A stretch of DNA of 64,000 nt from JAYVJH01 sp043777595 (GTDB lineage Bacteria; Bacteroidota; Bacteroidia; Cytophagales; Spirosomataceae). The stretch's first letter is position 1. The number at the start of each line of letters is the position of its first letter. The stretch spans positions 21,973-85,972 of the forward strand of contig JAYWHT010000114.1 of NCBI GenBank assembly GCA_043777595.1, in the 5' to 3' direction. The notes beneath the pieces are model-generated. The model did not search any database. It had not been told where the DNA came from and worked only from the letters and a program-made list of their open reading frames with translations. Below, piece by piece: positions 36,978 to 45,599 of this stretch. Both the position numbers and the translations under genes were made by a program.

Positions 36978-37051
36978 TCGTTTGGGGGCTAATTGGCTTT
37001 CTGTCTTCAAAGTTAATATATTTGGCTTTCATTTTACCAAAATCTAACTGA

Positions 37052-37954
37052 ATGACTCCCAAAGACCTCAATTTGTTTGAACAATTTATGCGGCACATCA
37101 CCAACGAGCGGCGACTGAGCCCACATACGGTACTGGCGTATCGGACAGATTTGGAACAATTTATGGCATTTGTCAAGAAAGAATTTCAGATTGAACAACC
37201 CGAAAAAGTTGATTTTAAAACAATCAGAACTTGGACAGTTAGCTTAGTAGAAAGTAAACTCGACAACCGAACTGTAAACCGAAAATTAGCTACCTTACGG
37301 TCTTTTTTTGGGTATCTGTTACGTCGTCAAGAAATACCCAAAAATCCAATGCTACGGGTTTCGGTCTTGAAAACAGACAAAAAACTACCCGCCTTTGTAG
37401 AAGAAACTGCCGTACAAACGTTGCTCAATGATGTTGATTTTCCAGATGGTTTTGGTGGTGTCAGAGACCGTTTAGTACTGGAATTGTTGTATGGTACTGG
37501 AATTAGATTGGCAGAGCTATTGGGACTAAAAAACAACGACTTTGACCATTACGAACAAGTCATCGGCGTAACTGGTAAGCGCAACAAAAGCCGAAAAATA
37601 CCGATTACTAAGCCATTAGCCAAACTGATTCAGGACTATATTATTGCCAAAGGTCATGAGTTTGGAAACACCAAAACTAACACACTGATTGTTACAGACA
37701 AAGGCGATGAATCATATCCTGTTCACATTCAGCGACTTGTAAAAAAATATTTGACCATCGTAACCACCATCAAAAAACGAAGCCCGCACATATTGCGCCA
37801 TACCTACGCCACGCACTTACTCAACCACGGTGCCGACCTCAATGCCATCAAAGATTTGCTGGGACACCAGAGTTTGGCTGCTACACAAGTATATACACAC
37901 AACTCAATAGAAAAACTCAAAAAGGTATTTGAGCAAGCTCACCCAAAGGCATAG
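37052..37954 (+). CDS. xerC: Tyrosine recombinase, XerC/XerD type
   Basis: A 300-residue site-specific recombinase that resolves chromosome dimers. The N-terminal SAM-like domain (HITNERRLSPHTVLAYRTDL) and catalytic domain are complete: first Arg in LYGTGIRLAELLGL, the beta-hairpin Lys region (GKRNKSRKIPI), HILRHTYATHLLNHG with His-x-x-Arg, a second His in LLGHQSLAAT and the nucleophile Tyr in QVYTHNSIEKLK. XerC against XerD cannot be settled from sequence alone. Divergent from uvrA with 74 bases between starts. No phage or integron genes nearby, so this is a housekeeping copy. Confidence 0.9.
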   Translation: MTPKDLNLFEQFMRHITNERRLSPHTVLAYRTDLEQFMAFVKKEFQIEQPEKVDFKTIRTWTVSLVESKLDNRTVNRKLATLRSFFGYLLRRQEIPKNPMLRVSVLKTDKKLPAFVEETAVQTLLNDVDFPDGFGGVRDRLVLELLYGTGIRLAELLGLKNNDFDHYEQVIGVTGKRNKSRKIPITKPLAKLIQDYIIAKGHEFGNTKTNTLIVTDKGDESYPVHIQRLVKKYLTIVTTIKKRSPHILRHTYATHLLNHGADLNAIKDLLGHQSLAATQVYTHNSIEKLKKVFEQAHPKA

Positions 37955-37964
37955 TTTTGGTTTT

Positions 37965-38462
37965 TTATTCAAATACTTTACTCAAATCCAGCTCTACGTC
38001 AAGAATAGTGTCTTTTAAGATTGGATTGGCAATAGTGAAAGTTTGGTAACTACGAGGCGCATCAAAAACATAAATAGTCTGAAAAACAGGTACAACGAGC
38101 CAGACGGTTTTGATACCAAGTGCAAAATAGGGAGGAAATTTAGAAATAAGTTCTTGCTCAGACTGACTGGGAGACAGGATTTCGATAACGCCCTCAGGTA
38201 TGTCTGTGATTTTGGTTTCGTCATCAAACCAATTACTTTCTTCGACTTTAAAAAAAGCTAAATCAGGCACTCGTGGACGTTCGGACATCTGTAAAGTAGG
38301 CTCCGAGATAATATCAAAGCGGTTGCGGTATTTAGTCATCATTTCGAAACCAATACGCATTTGTAGTTTTCCGTGGTTTTTGCTTGGCATAGGTTTATGT
38401 CGTTCAAGTTCGTAAGCGGAAAGTACTCTTTCTTCGGCTACGGGTTCTGTCAATAGTTCCAT
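37965..38462 (-). CDS. Uma2-family endonuclease (DUF820)
   Basis: A 165-residue protein with the restriction-endonuclease-like fold of Uma2 proteins. Visible catalytic features are PRVPDLAFFKVEE (Asp) and GVIEILSPSQSEQELISKF (Glu then Lys region), with the IKTVWLVVPVFQTIYVF strand after. These proteins are abundant in Bacteroidota and cyanobacteria, and their role is unsettled; association with transposition has been proposed. Convergent with xerC and separated by 10 bases. Confidence 0.85.
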   Translation of the reverse strand: MELLTEPVAEERVLSAYELERHKPMPSKNHGKLQMRIGFEMMTKYRNRFDIISEPTLQMSERPRVPDLAFFKVEESNWFDDETKITDIPEGVIEILSPSQSEQELISKFPPYFALGIKTVWLVVPVFQTIYVFDAPRSYQTFTIANPILKDTILDVELDLSKVFE

Positions 38463-38536
38463 ATCTCTAAATAGTTATAATCAGTTTACGACTTTCGTAC
38501 TTTTTTTACAAATATAAATAAAAAAACCAGACACAA

Positions 38537-39160
38537 CTATACACCAACCACATTTATCAACCAGCCTGTTATGCTCATGCGCTCGGCAAATGTTTCGGTT
38601 ACTTCGTGGTCTAATTTTTCGCTTTCAAAACACACCAATCGGCCTGCCAGCGGGGCAATGCTGACGGCGGTTTCGATGCTGTCTTTTTGAGTATAAATAA
38701 TCAGATTGCCACCCGATGCAGGAGTCCAGCCGATGTTTAGGTAGTAAATTACAGACAATATTCGACCTTTTTGAGTTTGAAAAGTATCTCGGTGGCGGCG
38801 GTAAAACTTACCGACGTTGTATTTGGCAAAATGGATTTCGGTATTGACAATGCCCAAGTAGCAGGTTTGGTTGAGATAATTTACAAAAGCCTGATTTTTA
38901 TCTAATAGTACCCGCTCGGCAGTGTCAATGGAGTTGGTTTCGAGCCATAATATTTCATCGCCTCTGACGAGCGTTGCTTGTTGTACTTCGCTTTGTTTGC
39001 CCACACCAGCCGCTTTAAATTTGCCTTGCTGATAGCGCAATTCAAAAGTTTTTAGGAGGTTGTCAACGGCAGACTGTTCCAAAAAATCGTCACAGATGGC
39101 ATAGCCATTAGCCAAAATTCCTTCAATAAGGTCTTCAAATTGTTGTTGTTCTTTTGTCAT
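38537..39160 (-). CDS. 2OG-Fe(II) oxygenase
   Basis: A 207-residue dioxygenase of the prolyl-4-hydroxylase type. The double-stranded beta-helix has the iron ligands His-x-Asp in YRRHRDTF and the distal His in KLDHEVTET, with the 2-oxoglutarate-binding Arg in ERMSITGWLINV. Such small bacterial enzymes may hydroxylate protein Pro residues or other substrates; the target is unknown. The coding start follows a strong hairpin by 6 bases. Confidence 0.85.
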   Translation of the reverse strand: MTKEQQQFEDLIEGILANGYAICDDFLEQSAVDNLLKTFELRYQQGKFKAAGVGKQSEVQQATLVRGDEILWLETNSIDTAERVLLDKNQAFVNYLNQTCYLGIVNTEIHFAKYNVGKFYRRHRDTFQTQKGRILSVIYYLNIGWTPASGGNLIIYTQKDSIETAVSIAPLAGRLVCFESEKLDHEVTETFAERMSITGWLINVVGV

Positions 39161-39166
39161 TATTAG

Positions 39167-39211
39167 CCCAAAACCCCTTGTACGTCTTGCGGACGTACAA
39201 GGGGTTTTGGG
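39167..39211. repeat. 20-bp perfect hairpin just upstream of the oxygenase start
   Basis: Arms cccaaaaccccttgtacgtc (39167-39186) and its complement (39192-39211) around a 5-base loop. On the minus strand it lies 6 bases before the ATG at 39160. It looks like a terminator or repeat stem, but there is no adjacent gene on the plus strand to terminate. Confidence 0.8.
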
Positions 39212-39833
39212 GGGTTGGGTAAAGATACGGTTTTTTTATTTTAATGCACCTTTTTTGGTAGTTCGGTTATGCCGAGCGACTACTATCGCAATGCACTCTG
39301 GTCGGGTCTTAGACCATAACAGTTAGCTGCTAAGGTAATTATGGCTACACAGTCGAGGTCAATGTTTTTGTAGATGATTTCATTATTGGCACGGTATAAG
39401 CCAACCAAAATCGCCTTGATTTGCAGCAGGCTTTTGGTAGTCCTGCTGCTGTAGATTAGAATGGAATTGTGCTGAGGTATCAATTGGTCAATACGAATGT
39501 AAGTAATAAGACTAATTTATTTGTGAAATAAATAGAAAATAATTTGTTGATAATCAATATTTTACATTCTTAATTGTACGTTAGTACTTAAAAGCAATTT
39601 TTTAATTATACGGATAATACTCAAAAAGGCAAGCGATATCATCGCTTAGATTGATGATGTCGCAATCTCTGTGTAAATCAACGTAGAAATAAAATAAGTG
39701 GCCAAAAAAGAAGATTAATCAGTGAAACAAAACCTTAGGATAATAAAATTAAGTTTTTATTAAAAATATTGATATTCTTTTTGTTTTTAACCGTACATTA
39801 GTGGCAGCAACCCCTACACTGTTTTACTCCTAA
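39212..39833. other. Long AT-rich intergenic region with hairpins
   Basis: No convincing gene in 622 bases. A 66-codon minus-strand frame (39283-39483) has no recognisable motif. Around 39629-39690 there is a perfect hairpin aagcgat-atc-atcgctt, then agattg/caatct, and the tail aaatcaacgtagaa, which resembles aaatcaacgaagaa beside the palindrome at 7939. The rest is AT-rich and may hold the M28 peptidase promoter. Confidence 0.5.
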
Positions 39834-41291
39834 ATGAAAAATAAAATTTCTTCTATTGTTTTAGTTGTTTTTTGTGTATTATTTTCGTTCAATGCTGACA
39901 GCGAATACATAAATATATTTACAAAAATCAACAACGAAGTACTCAAAAATGGCCGTGCCTACGAGACCCTCGGTGATGCAACAGCGACCATCGGCCATCG
40001 GCTGACGGGTAGTGCTAATGGTACTCGAGCTGAACAATATGCCTTTAATTTATTGAAAAAATATGGCTATGATGTCAAATTTCAGCCTTTTGAGGTAGAG
40101 TCGTGGCTACGAGATACCGTAACGCTTAGTGTTGTACCCGACAAAAGCGATAACTTTCATGACGTACCCGTTGTTGCGTTGGCTTACTCGCCTGTCAAAG
40201 CCAATGTCAAAGGCTCAATTATAGATGTGGGCAATGGCTTAGAAGAAGACTTTGAAGCGGCCAAAGATAAGCTCAAAGGTAGCGTTGCACTCGTCAATAT
40301 TGGTCTGATTGATGCCAAGCCAGGCCAAAAAAACCTACATCGTTCCGAAAAAACAGCGTTAGCCATTCAGTACGGAGCCACTGCTATTATTACCGTCAAT
40401 CAAGTACCCAACAACATACTTTTGACTGGCACGGCTTCTGTTACGGGGTCGCTTATTTCGATTCCTGCCGTTAATATTGCCAAAGAAAGTGGCGAAGAAA
40501 TCCGTCGGTGGATAAAAGTCGATAAACACCTGAACGCTGTGATTGATATGCAAAATTTTAGCAAAAAAATAAAAGCCCGCAACATAATTGCCACTCTCAA
40601 AGGTAAGTCGAACGATAAAATTATAGTGGGTGGCCACTTAGACTCGTGGGACTTGGCAACGGGCGCATCGGACAATGGCCTGGGGGCATTTACGATTATA
40701 GACATGGCTCGGACTTTTAAAGTACTCAAAATCAAGCCCAAACGTACCATTGAGTTTGTGCTGTTTATGGGCGAAGAAGAAGGGCTACTTGGCTCTCGCC
40801 ACCACCTCAAAGAATTGATTAAGACCAAACAAATTGATAAAGTACAGTTTATGATGAATCTCGACATGACCAATGCCGTTTATGGTATGGCCGTGGGTGG
40901 GCGTGATGAGTTTGTGCCGTTTTTTCAGAATATAGGTGTGCAAATCGCAAAGACCGACCCTAAATTTAAGAACACAGTACTAAATCGTGCTGGGTTGCAC
41001 TCAGACCACCAGCCGTATATGCTTGAGGGTATTCCAACGGGTGCGCCTATGGGTAGGGTTTCGCCCGAGATAATGGCCTGCTACCATGCCAGTTGCGACT
41101 GCTTTGACCTCATCAATAAAGAACAGATAACAGACGGGGTTCGGTTTTCGACAATGTTGATTTACGGCTTGGCCGAAGCCTCGAAGCTACCAGCCAAACG
41201 ACTTAATGCCGACAAAACCCGAGAACAACTCATAGCGCAAGGATTAAAAAAAGAATTAGTTATTGGTCGAGATTGGAAGTGGGTAGAATAA
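39834..41291 (+). CDS. M28-family metallopeptidase with PA domain, secreted
   Basis: A 485-residue zinc aminopeptidase or carboxypeptidase. After a signal peptide (ISSIVLVVFCVLFSFNA) come an inserted PA-type domain (KGSIIDVGNGLEEDF through SIPAVNIAKESGEEI) and the M28 catalytic core. Zinc and catalytic residues are seen in IVGGHLDSWD (His, Asp), GASDNGLG (Asp), FMGEEEGLLGS (Glu pair), MNLDMT (Asp) and CYHASCDCFD (His). Family members such as glutamate carboxypeptidases cleave peptides in the periplasm or outside. Monocistronic, convergent with the radical SAM gene. Confidence 0.9.
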   Translation: MKNKISSIVLVVFCVLFSFNADSEYINIFTKINNEVLKNGRAYETLGDATATIGHRLTGSANGTRAEQYAFNLLKKYGYDVKFQPFEVESWLRDTVTLSVVPDKSDNFHDVPVVALAYSPVKANVKGSIIDVGNGLEEDFEAAKDKLKGSVALVNIGLIDAKPGQKNLHRSEKTALAIQYGATAIITVNQVPNNILLTGTASVTGSLISIPAVNIAKESGEEIRRWIKVDKHLNAVIDMQNFSKKIKARNIIATLKGKSNDKIIVGGHLDSWDLATGASDNGLGAFTIIDMARTFKVLKIKPKRTIEFVLFMGEEEGLLGSRHHLKELIKTKQIDKVQFMMNLDMTNAVYGMAVGGRDEFVPFFQNIGVQIAKTDPKFKNTVLNRAGLHSDHQPYMLEGIPTGAPMGRVSPEIMACYHASCDCFDLINKEQITDGVRFSTMLIYGLAEASKLPAKRLNADKTREQLIAQGLKKELVIGRDWKWVE

Positions 41292-41306
41292 AATTGGTCG
41301 TCTGGC

Positions 41307-43517
41307 TCACAAACCCAACAAACCCGACTGCCGTAGAGTATTGACTGGCTTACTGTACCAAAACAGTTCAAAATCAGTAAGTTGTGCCGCTTCGTAGTGG
41401 TTTTTTATTTCTTGAAACGTATAAATTTTCTTGTTTTTGGTTGATGTCAAATCTACTATTTCTGCCAGCCAGTCGCCTTGTTGTTGGTTGAGTTTGAGTT
41501 TAAATGTTTCTTTTTTATTGTAGAACGTCAAGGTCGCTACCACACCTTTTCGAGAATCTGCGTAAGCGACCAACGGTTTTTTGCCAAGCCAAACAATTTT
41601 AGAAGATGGCTTAAGCGTAAAGTCATCAGCCTCGGTTAGCGCCTCTTCAATATAGTTTTTAGGAATTTTGGTACTCGGAATCTTAAAATCAAACCAGTCT
41701 TGAAGTGAAAACTCAAAGCACATACCGTGCATAAAGTTTAGGAGCGATTTTTTTAATCCAAAACTAAACATATCATGGTCTGTACCGCTGGGGTCTGTAA
41801 ATTCAATGTCGTTATTGGCAAATGTACCAATGGTTTCGCTGTCTTTTTTGACTTTAAATTGTTCTGGAAACATACCCACGGGGCTGTGCGCCGTCATGGC
41901 AAACTGGTGCCAAAAACCCGACTGTAAGATTCCGATTTCAAACATTTGCCGCACCATTTCGAGTGAATCTACAGTTTCTTGGGCGGTCTGTGTCGGAAAG
42001 CCATACATCAGATAGGCATGAACCATGACCCCCGCTTCGGTAAAGTTACGAGTAACCTGCGCCACCTGCGCCACCGTTACACCTTTTTGGATAAGTTCTA
42101 AAAGTCTGTCAGAGGCCACCTCCAAGCCCCCCGAAACGGCAATACAGCCCGAGGCTTTGAGCAGAATACACAAGTCTCGGCTAAAACTCTTTTCAAACCT
42201 AATATTTGTCCACCAACTGACGACGAGTTTTCTACGCAAAATCTCCAATGCCAAGGCTCGCATAAGTGCGGGCGGAGCGGCTTCGTCCACAAAATGAAAC
42301 CCGTTTTGACCTGTTTGGGCTATCATTTGTTCGATACGGTCGCACAAAATACTGGCAGCGATGGGTTCATAAATTTTGATATAGTCCAACGAAATATCAC
42401 AAAACGTACACTTTCCCCAATAGCAGCCGTGCGCCATGGTGAGCTTGTTCCAGCGGCCATCGCTCCACATTCGGTGCATGGGGTTTACGATTTCGATAAC
42501 AGAAATATATCGGTCGAGCAATAAATCTGAATAATCAGGCGTACCTACTTCCGACTGTTTGTAGTCGCTTTTGGTAGAATTGTTTTTATAAAAAGCCCCC
42601 CGCCCCCCGATGGGGGAGTTTTCTATTAAAAATGTACGTTTATAAATACCTAAACCATCATTTTCCAAGTTTCGTATGATTTCTTCCAACGGTACTTCGC
42701 CATCATCGAGTGTTATGTAGTCAAAAAACTCAAAAACTCGTACATCAGATAGCGACCGTAGTTCTGTATTGGCAAAGCCTCCGCCCATGGCAATTTTGGT
42801 GTCTGGATAGTTTTTTTTAATCCATTGCCCAATTCTAAAAGCAGCATATAAATTACCTGGAAAGGGGACTGTTATGGCCACTAATCTTGGGTTTACCGTG
42901 GCCATACGCTCGGCCAAAATTTTGATTAAAATAGTGTCAATATAACTAAATGGCTTACTGAGAGCCTCATACAGTTCGTCAAAACTATTAGCCGACCTCC
43001 CCAGCCGCTCGGCATAGCGACTAAACCCAAAGTGTGGGTCGATGTGGTCTTTGATAAAATCTGAAATATCTTCGAGATAGAGCGTAGCCAAATGTTTGGC
43101 TTTGTCTTGCATACCCATTGAGCCAAAGGCCCAGTCGAGCTCGTCTAATTGTTCAAATCGTGGGCCTTCGGGCAAAAAATCGTCTTGACAAATTAGGTGA
43201 GCCAAGGTAGGGTTTTTGCCTTGTAAAAATGCCACAACGGCATCAATCGTCTGTATATAATCGTCTTGGAGAGCAACGATACGTTCTACTCCTCGGCTCT
43301 TGAAGTCTTTGTTAATTCCCCTTTCGGGGGTCAGAGGGCTGAACAACTCTGTCAGTCCTTTCTTAGAAAATAATTCTAAAATAACTTCAATACCCAAATC
43401 AGCTTGAACACAAGAAATGTTTTTGGTGTTCAAAAATCCCTTGATATAGGCCGTTGCGGGGTAGGGCGTGTTGAGCTGGGTAAAAGGCGGTGTTATGGCA
43501 AATACTGTTGCTGACAA
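41307..43517 (-). CDS. B12-binding radical SAM protein
   Basis: A 736-residue radical SAM enzyme with an N-terminal cobalamin-binding-like domain (VFAITPPFTQLNTPYPATAY) and the 4Fe-4S motif CxxxCxxC in HGCYWGKCTFCDISLDYI. Later parts include VSGGLEVASDRLLELIQKGV and YLMYGFPTQTAQETVDSLEM. The class modifies unactivated carbons in cofactors, lipids or peptides; no substrate is evident. No ATG exists at the natural N-terminus, so a TTG start at 43517 is likely. Two Pro/Gly-rich in-frame insertions (SPLTPERG near residue 65 and NSPIGGRGAFYKN near 304) come from GC-rich repeats and still leave the frame open. Confidence 0.85.
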   Translation of the reverse strand: MSATVFAITPPFTQLNTPYPATAYIKGFLNTKNISCVQADLGIEVILELFSKKGLTELFSPLTPERGINKDFKSRGVERIVALQDDYIQTIDAVVAFLQGKNPTLAHLICQDDFLPEGPRFEQLDELDWAFGSMGMQDKAKHLATLYLEDISDFIKDHIDPHFGFSRYAERLGRSANSFDELYEALSKPFSYIDTILIKILAERMATVNPRLVAITVPFPGNLYAAFRIGQWIKKNYPDTKIAMGGGFANTELRSLSDVRVFEFFDYITLDDGEVPLEEIIRNLENDGLGIYKRTFLIENSPIGGRGAFYKNNSTKSDYKQSEVGTPDYSDLLLDRYISVIEIVNPMHRMWSDGRWNKLTMAHGCYWGKCTFCDISLDYIKIYEPIAASILCDRIEQMIAQTGQNGFHFVDEAAPPALMRALALEILRRKLVVSWWTNIRFEKSFSRDLCILLKASGCIAVSGGLEVASDRLLELIQKGVTVAQVAQVTRNFTEAGVMVHAYLMYGFPTQTAQETVDSLEMVRQMFEIGILQSGFWHQFAMTAHSPVGMFPEQFKVKKDSETIGTFANNDIEFTDPSGTDHDMFSFGLKKSLLNFMHGMCFEFSLQDWFDFKIPSTKIPKNYIEEALTEADDFTLKPSSKIVWLGKKPLVAYADSRKGVVATLTFYNKKETFKLKLNQQQGDWLAEIVDLTSTKNKKIYTFQEIKNHYEAAQLTDFELFWYSKPVNTLRQSGLLGL
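42593..42619. repeat. GC-rich repeat in the radical SAM gene, second copy
   Basis: The stretch agccccccgccccccgatgg then gggag, encoding SPIGGRGA on the minus strand, matches half of the element at 53848-53904 (agccccccagcccccgatgg). Confidence 0.7.
43308..43350. repeat. GC-rich repeat in the radical SAM gene, first copy
   Basis: The stretch attcccctttcgggggtcag then agggctgaac, encoding FSPLTPERGI on the minus strand, matches the tcccttcgggggtcgggggg half of the element at 53470-53562. Confidence 0.7.
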
Positions 43518-43544
43518 AGTAGTTTGGTTGGTTTGTTACTAAAA

Positions 43545-43568
43545 AAAACACCCCGAGAGGTGTTTCTA
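43545..43568 (-). terminator. Terminator of the Lys-rich small gene
   Basis: On the minus strand, aaacacc/ggtgttt form a 7-bp stem with a 5-base loop, followed by eight or more T. It starts at the stop codon of the 34-residue gene. Confidence 0.75.
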
Positions 43569-43670
43569 ATCGTATTTTGGTTTTTTAGCTCTTTTTTCCT
43601 CTTTTTTTTCTTTTGCAGTTTTTAGAGGTTCTTTTTTTACTGCTTTCTTTGCGTCTTGACTTTTTGCCAT
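43566..43670 (-). CDS. 34-residue Lys-rich protein
   Basis: A tiny frame with ATG at 43670: MAKSQDAKKAVKKEPLKTAK, then EKKEEKRAKKPKYD. Fourteen of 34 residues are Lys. It has its own terminator. I recall similar short Lys-rich proteins beginning MAKSQDAKK in Bacteroidota genomes; the role is unknown, with nucleic-acid or ribosome association possible by charge only. It lies between the OmpA-family gene and the radical SAM gene, all on the minus strand. Confidence 0.65.
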   Translation of the reverse strand: MAKSQDAKKAVKKEPLKTAKEKKEEKRAKKPKYD

Positions 43671-43765
43671 GGTAGTAATTGTTTTAGATGTTGGTTACTA
43701 TCTTTTTAAGATGGTAAATATAAAAATAATTTTTGAATTGAGTTTATTTTAATGATTTGAAGTAT

Positions 43766-45334
43766 TTATTTTTTTAAAATTTTCACCTCTACCCTTCGAT
43801 TGGCTTGGCGGCTTTCTTCGCTATCGTTGTTGCTGATTGGCTGCGTTTCGCCGTAACCTTTGCTCTTGATGCGGTCGGGTTCTACGCCTTTACCAATAAT
43901 ATACTCTCTAACGGAGTCAGCTCTTCCTTGCGATAGTGTCTGGTTGGCTTCGTCTTTGCCCACGTTATCGGTATGCCCCCCGATTTCGATAATTAGTTTT
44001 GGGTTTTCAGTAACAGACAGCGCAATTCTGTCCAATTCTGGGTAAGAATCTGGCCTTACGTCGGCTTTGCCAGTGTCAAAAAACAAATTGTTGAGTGCAA
44101 TTTTTGCACCCTCTTCGATGGCTACCAATTTCAAGTTTGAGTTTGTGATTTCTTTGTATTCATTAACATTTGTCAAATCTATGTTTTGAGATTCGGCCAA
44201 GTAGTTTTTGGCAACGGCCCTGAAAGCATATTTTTTGCCTTTTGGCAACACAATTTTGTACTCGCCAGTTAGTGGGTTTGTTTGTGCCGTGCCAATTTCT
44301 ATGCCGTCCAACAAATTTTCATAAATAATCTTAGCATCAATCGGTTTACCTGTTTTTGGGTCAATGACCTTGCCGCTCACCAACACCACAGGATCGGGCG
44401 CAGGAGCGGTAGGTATGCCAGTGTCGGGCTGAGAGCCTTCACCTCTGAGTTTGATTCTGATGATGTCGCCTTTGCCCAATGAATTTTTTTTGGAAACCAT
44501 ATAGGCATAGTCGCCCGAGGCGGCTACGGTGTAGTAGGCATCGTAGCCTTCGGTGTTGATAACTGGCCCTAGATTGACAGGCTTCGACCACTTTTCCCAA
44601 GTTTTATCAAGTCGTTTGGTATAATATATGTCGTTGCTACCTTGCCCACCCGTGCGGTCGCTTGAAAAATAAAGTGTCAGTCCGTCAGAAGCTAAAAAAG
44701 GGGTTGTTTCGGTAAATTCGTCAGTACAAATATCATTGCCCAGATACAATACTTTTGACCAAGTGCCATTTTTTTGTTGGAAGCTGGCATACAAATCGTC
44801 TTTGGTACTTTTCTTTTTTTCGCTAAACGACATAAGCAACGTTTTACCATCGTTAGACAGTATCCCGCTCATGTAAACTCCCTTGCTGAGGCTTTCTAAG
44901 TCAGGAATATTCAGTTTTTGTGGTTGCGACCAGCCATTGGCAGTGCGATTGCTCATCGAAAAGCCCCGAGTTTCGTAGCTACCGTTGTTGTATGCACCCA
45001 TAATGAGTAATTTGTTACCATCGGGCGTGATGCTATACGCACAGTTGTACTCGTCTTTGTTGAGCGGGCTACCCATGCGCCGAGCCAGCGACCATTGGTC
45101 ATTTTGTAGTTCAGAATACCAAATATCCTGACTGCCGTTTGTACCGTTGGTGTTTTGTGGGTGGCTTACTCGTGCAAAAAACAACATTTTGCCATCGGGC
45201 GAAATCAACGGGTTGATTTCGTTGTATTCTGAATTGACCATATTGCCCAAGTTTTCAATTTTTTGGGCGTAGCTAATTGATAAATGCATAAATGCAGCAA
45301 TGCAGAAATAAAAGGATATAATCCGTGGTGTCAT
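43766..45334 (-). CDS. OmpA-family protein with PD40 repeats
   Basis: A 522-residue envelope protein. After a signal peptide (YFCIAAFMHLSISYA-Q) come WD40-like/TolB-type PD40 repeats (NPLISPDGKMLFFARVSHPQ, TPFLASDGLTLYFSSDRTGG), a carboxypeptidase-regulatory-like domain (VSGKVIDPKTGKPIDAKIIY), and a C-terminal OmpA peptidoglycan-binding domain (NLFFDTGKADVRPDSYPELD, IGGHTDNVGKDEAN, LSQGRADSVREYI). It resembles PorE/GldM-linked OmpA proteins of Bacteroidota and anchors outer-membrane complexes to peptidoglycan; a T9SS role is possible but not shown. Confidence 0.9.
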   Translation of the reverse strand: MTPRIISFYFCIAAFMHLSISYAQKIENLGNMVNSEYNEINPLISPDGKMLFFARVSHPQNTNGTNGSQDIWYSELQNDQWSLARRMGSPLNKDEYNCAYSITPDGNKLLIMGAYNNGSYETRGFSMSNRTANGWSQPQKLNIPDLESLSKGVYMSGILSNDGKTLLMSFSEKKKSTKDDLYASFQQKNGTWSKVLYLGNDICTDEFTETTPFLASDGLTLYFSSDRTGGQGSNDIYYTKRLDKTWEKWSKPVNLGPVINTEGYDAYYTVAASGDYAYMVSKKNSLGKGDIIRIKLRGEGSQPDTGIPTAPAPDPVVLVSGKVIDPKTGKPIDAKIIYENLLDGIEIGTAQTNPLTGEYKIVLPKGKKYAFRAVAKNYLAESQNIDLTNVNEYKEITNSNLKLVAIEEGAKIALNNLFFDTGKADVRPDSYPELDRIALSVTENPKLIIEIGGHTDNVGKDEANQTLSQGRADSVREYIIGKGVEPDRIKSKGYGETQPISNNDSEESRQANRRVEVKILKK

Positions 45335-45482
45335 TGTAAATACAGTTTTATCAGTCCAAATAGCAAATTTAATACCAATCTAACGAAAGAAAAGGAAATC
45401 TGTTTTGTTGAATCACAAAAAATAGTGTAACAAAGTAGCCTTTATGGCCAAATACCCAACCAGTAAAGAATAGAGCATCAGG

Positions 45483-45495
45483 TCGGGACACCCGA
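45483..45495. repeat. Short hairpin tcggg-aca-cccga
   Basis: A 5-bp stem tcggg/cccga in the 5' region of the LolA-like gene; resembles the cgggtg/cacccg hairpin core at 55918-55941 but is too short to place with certainty. The rest of 45335-45599 shows no gene. Confidence 0.35.
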
Positions 45496-45599
45496 TGACA
45501 CGAGTATAAATCATAAAAAGAGAGCTATGTCTGGAATTATAATACGTTTTGTGCTAAATTTACGTTTAGTATCAAACCAAAAACAAATCTTATTAAAAA

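Noticed and set aside
39283..39483. 66-codon minus-strand open frame in the long intergenic region
   Set aside because: No recognisable domain or neighbour relation; chance frame cannot be excluded.
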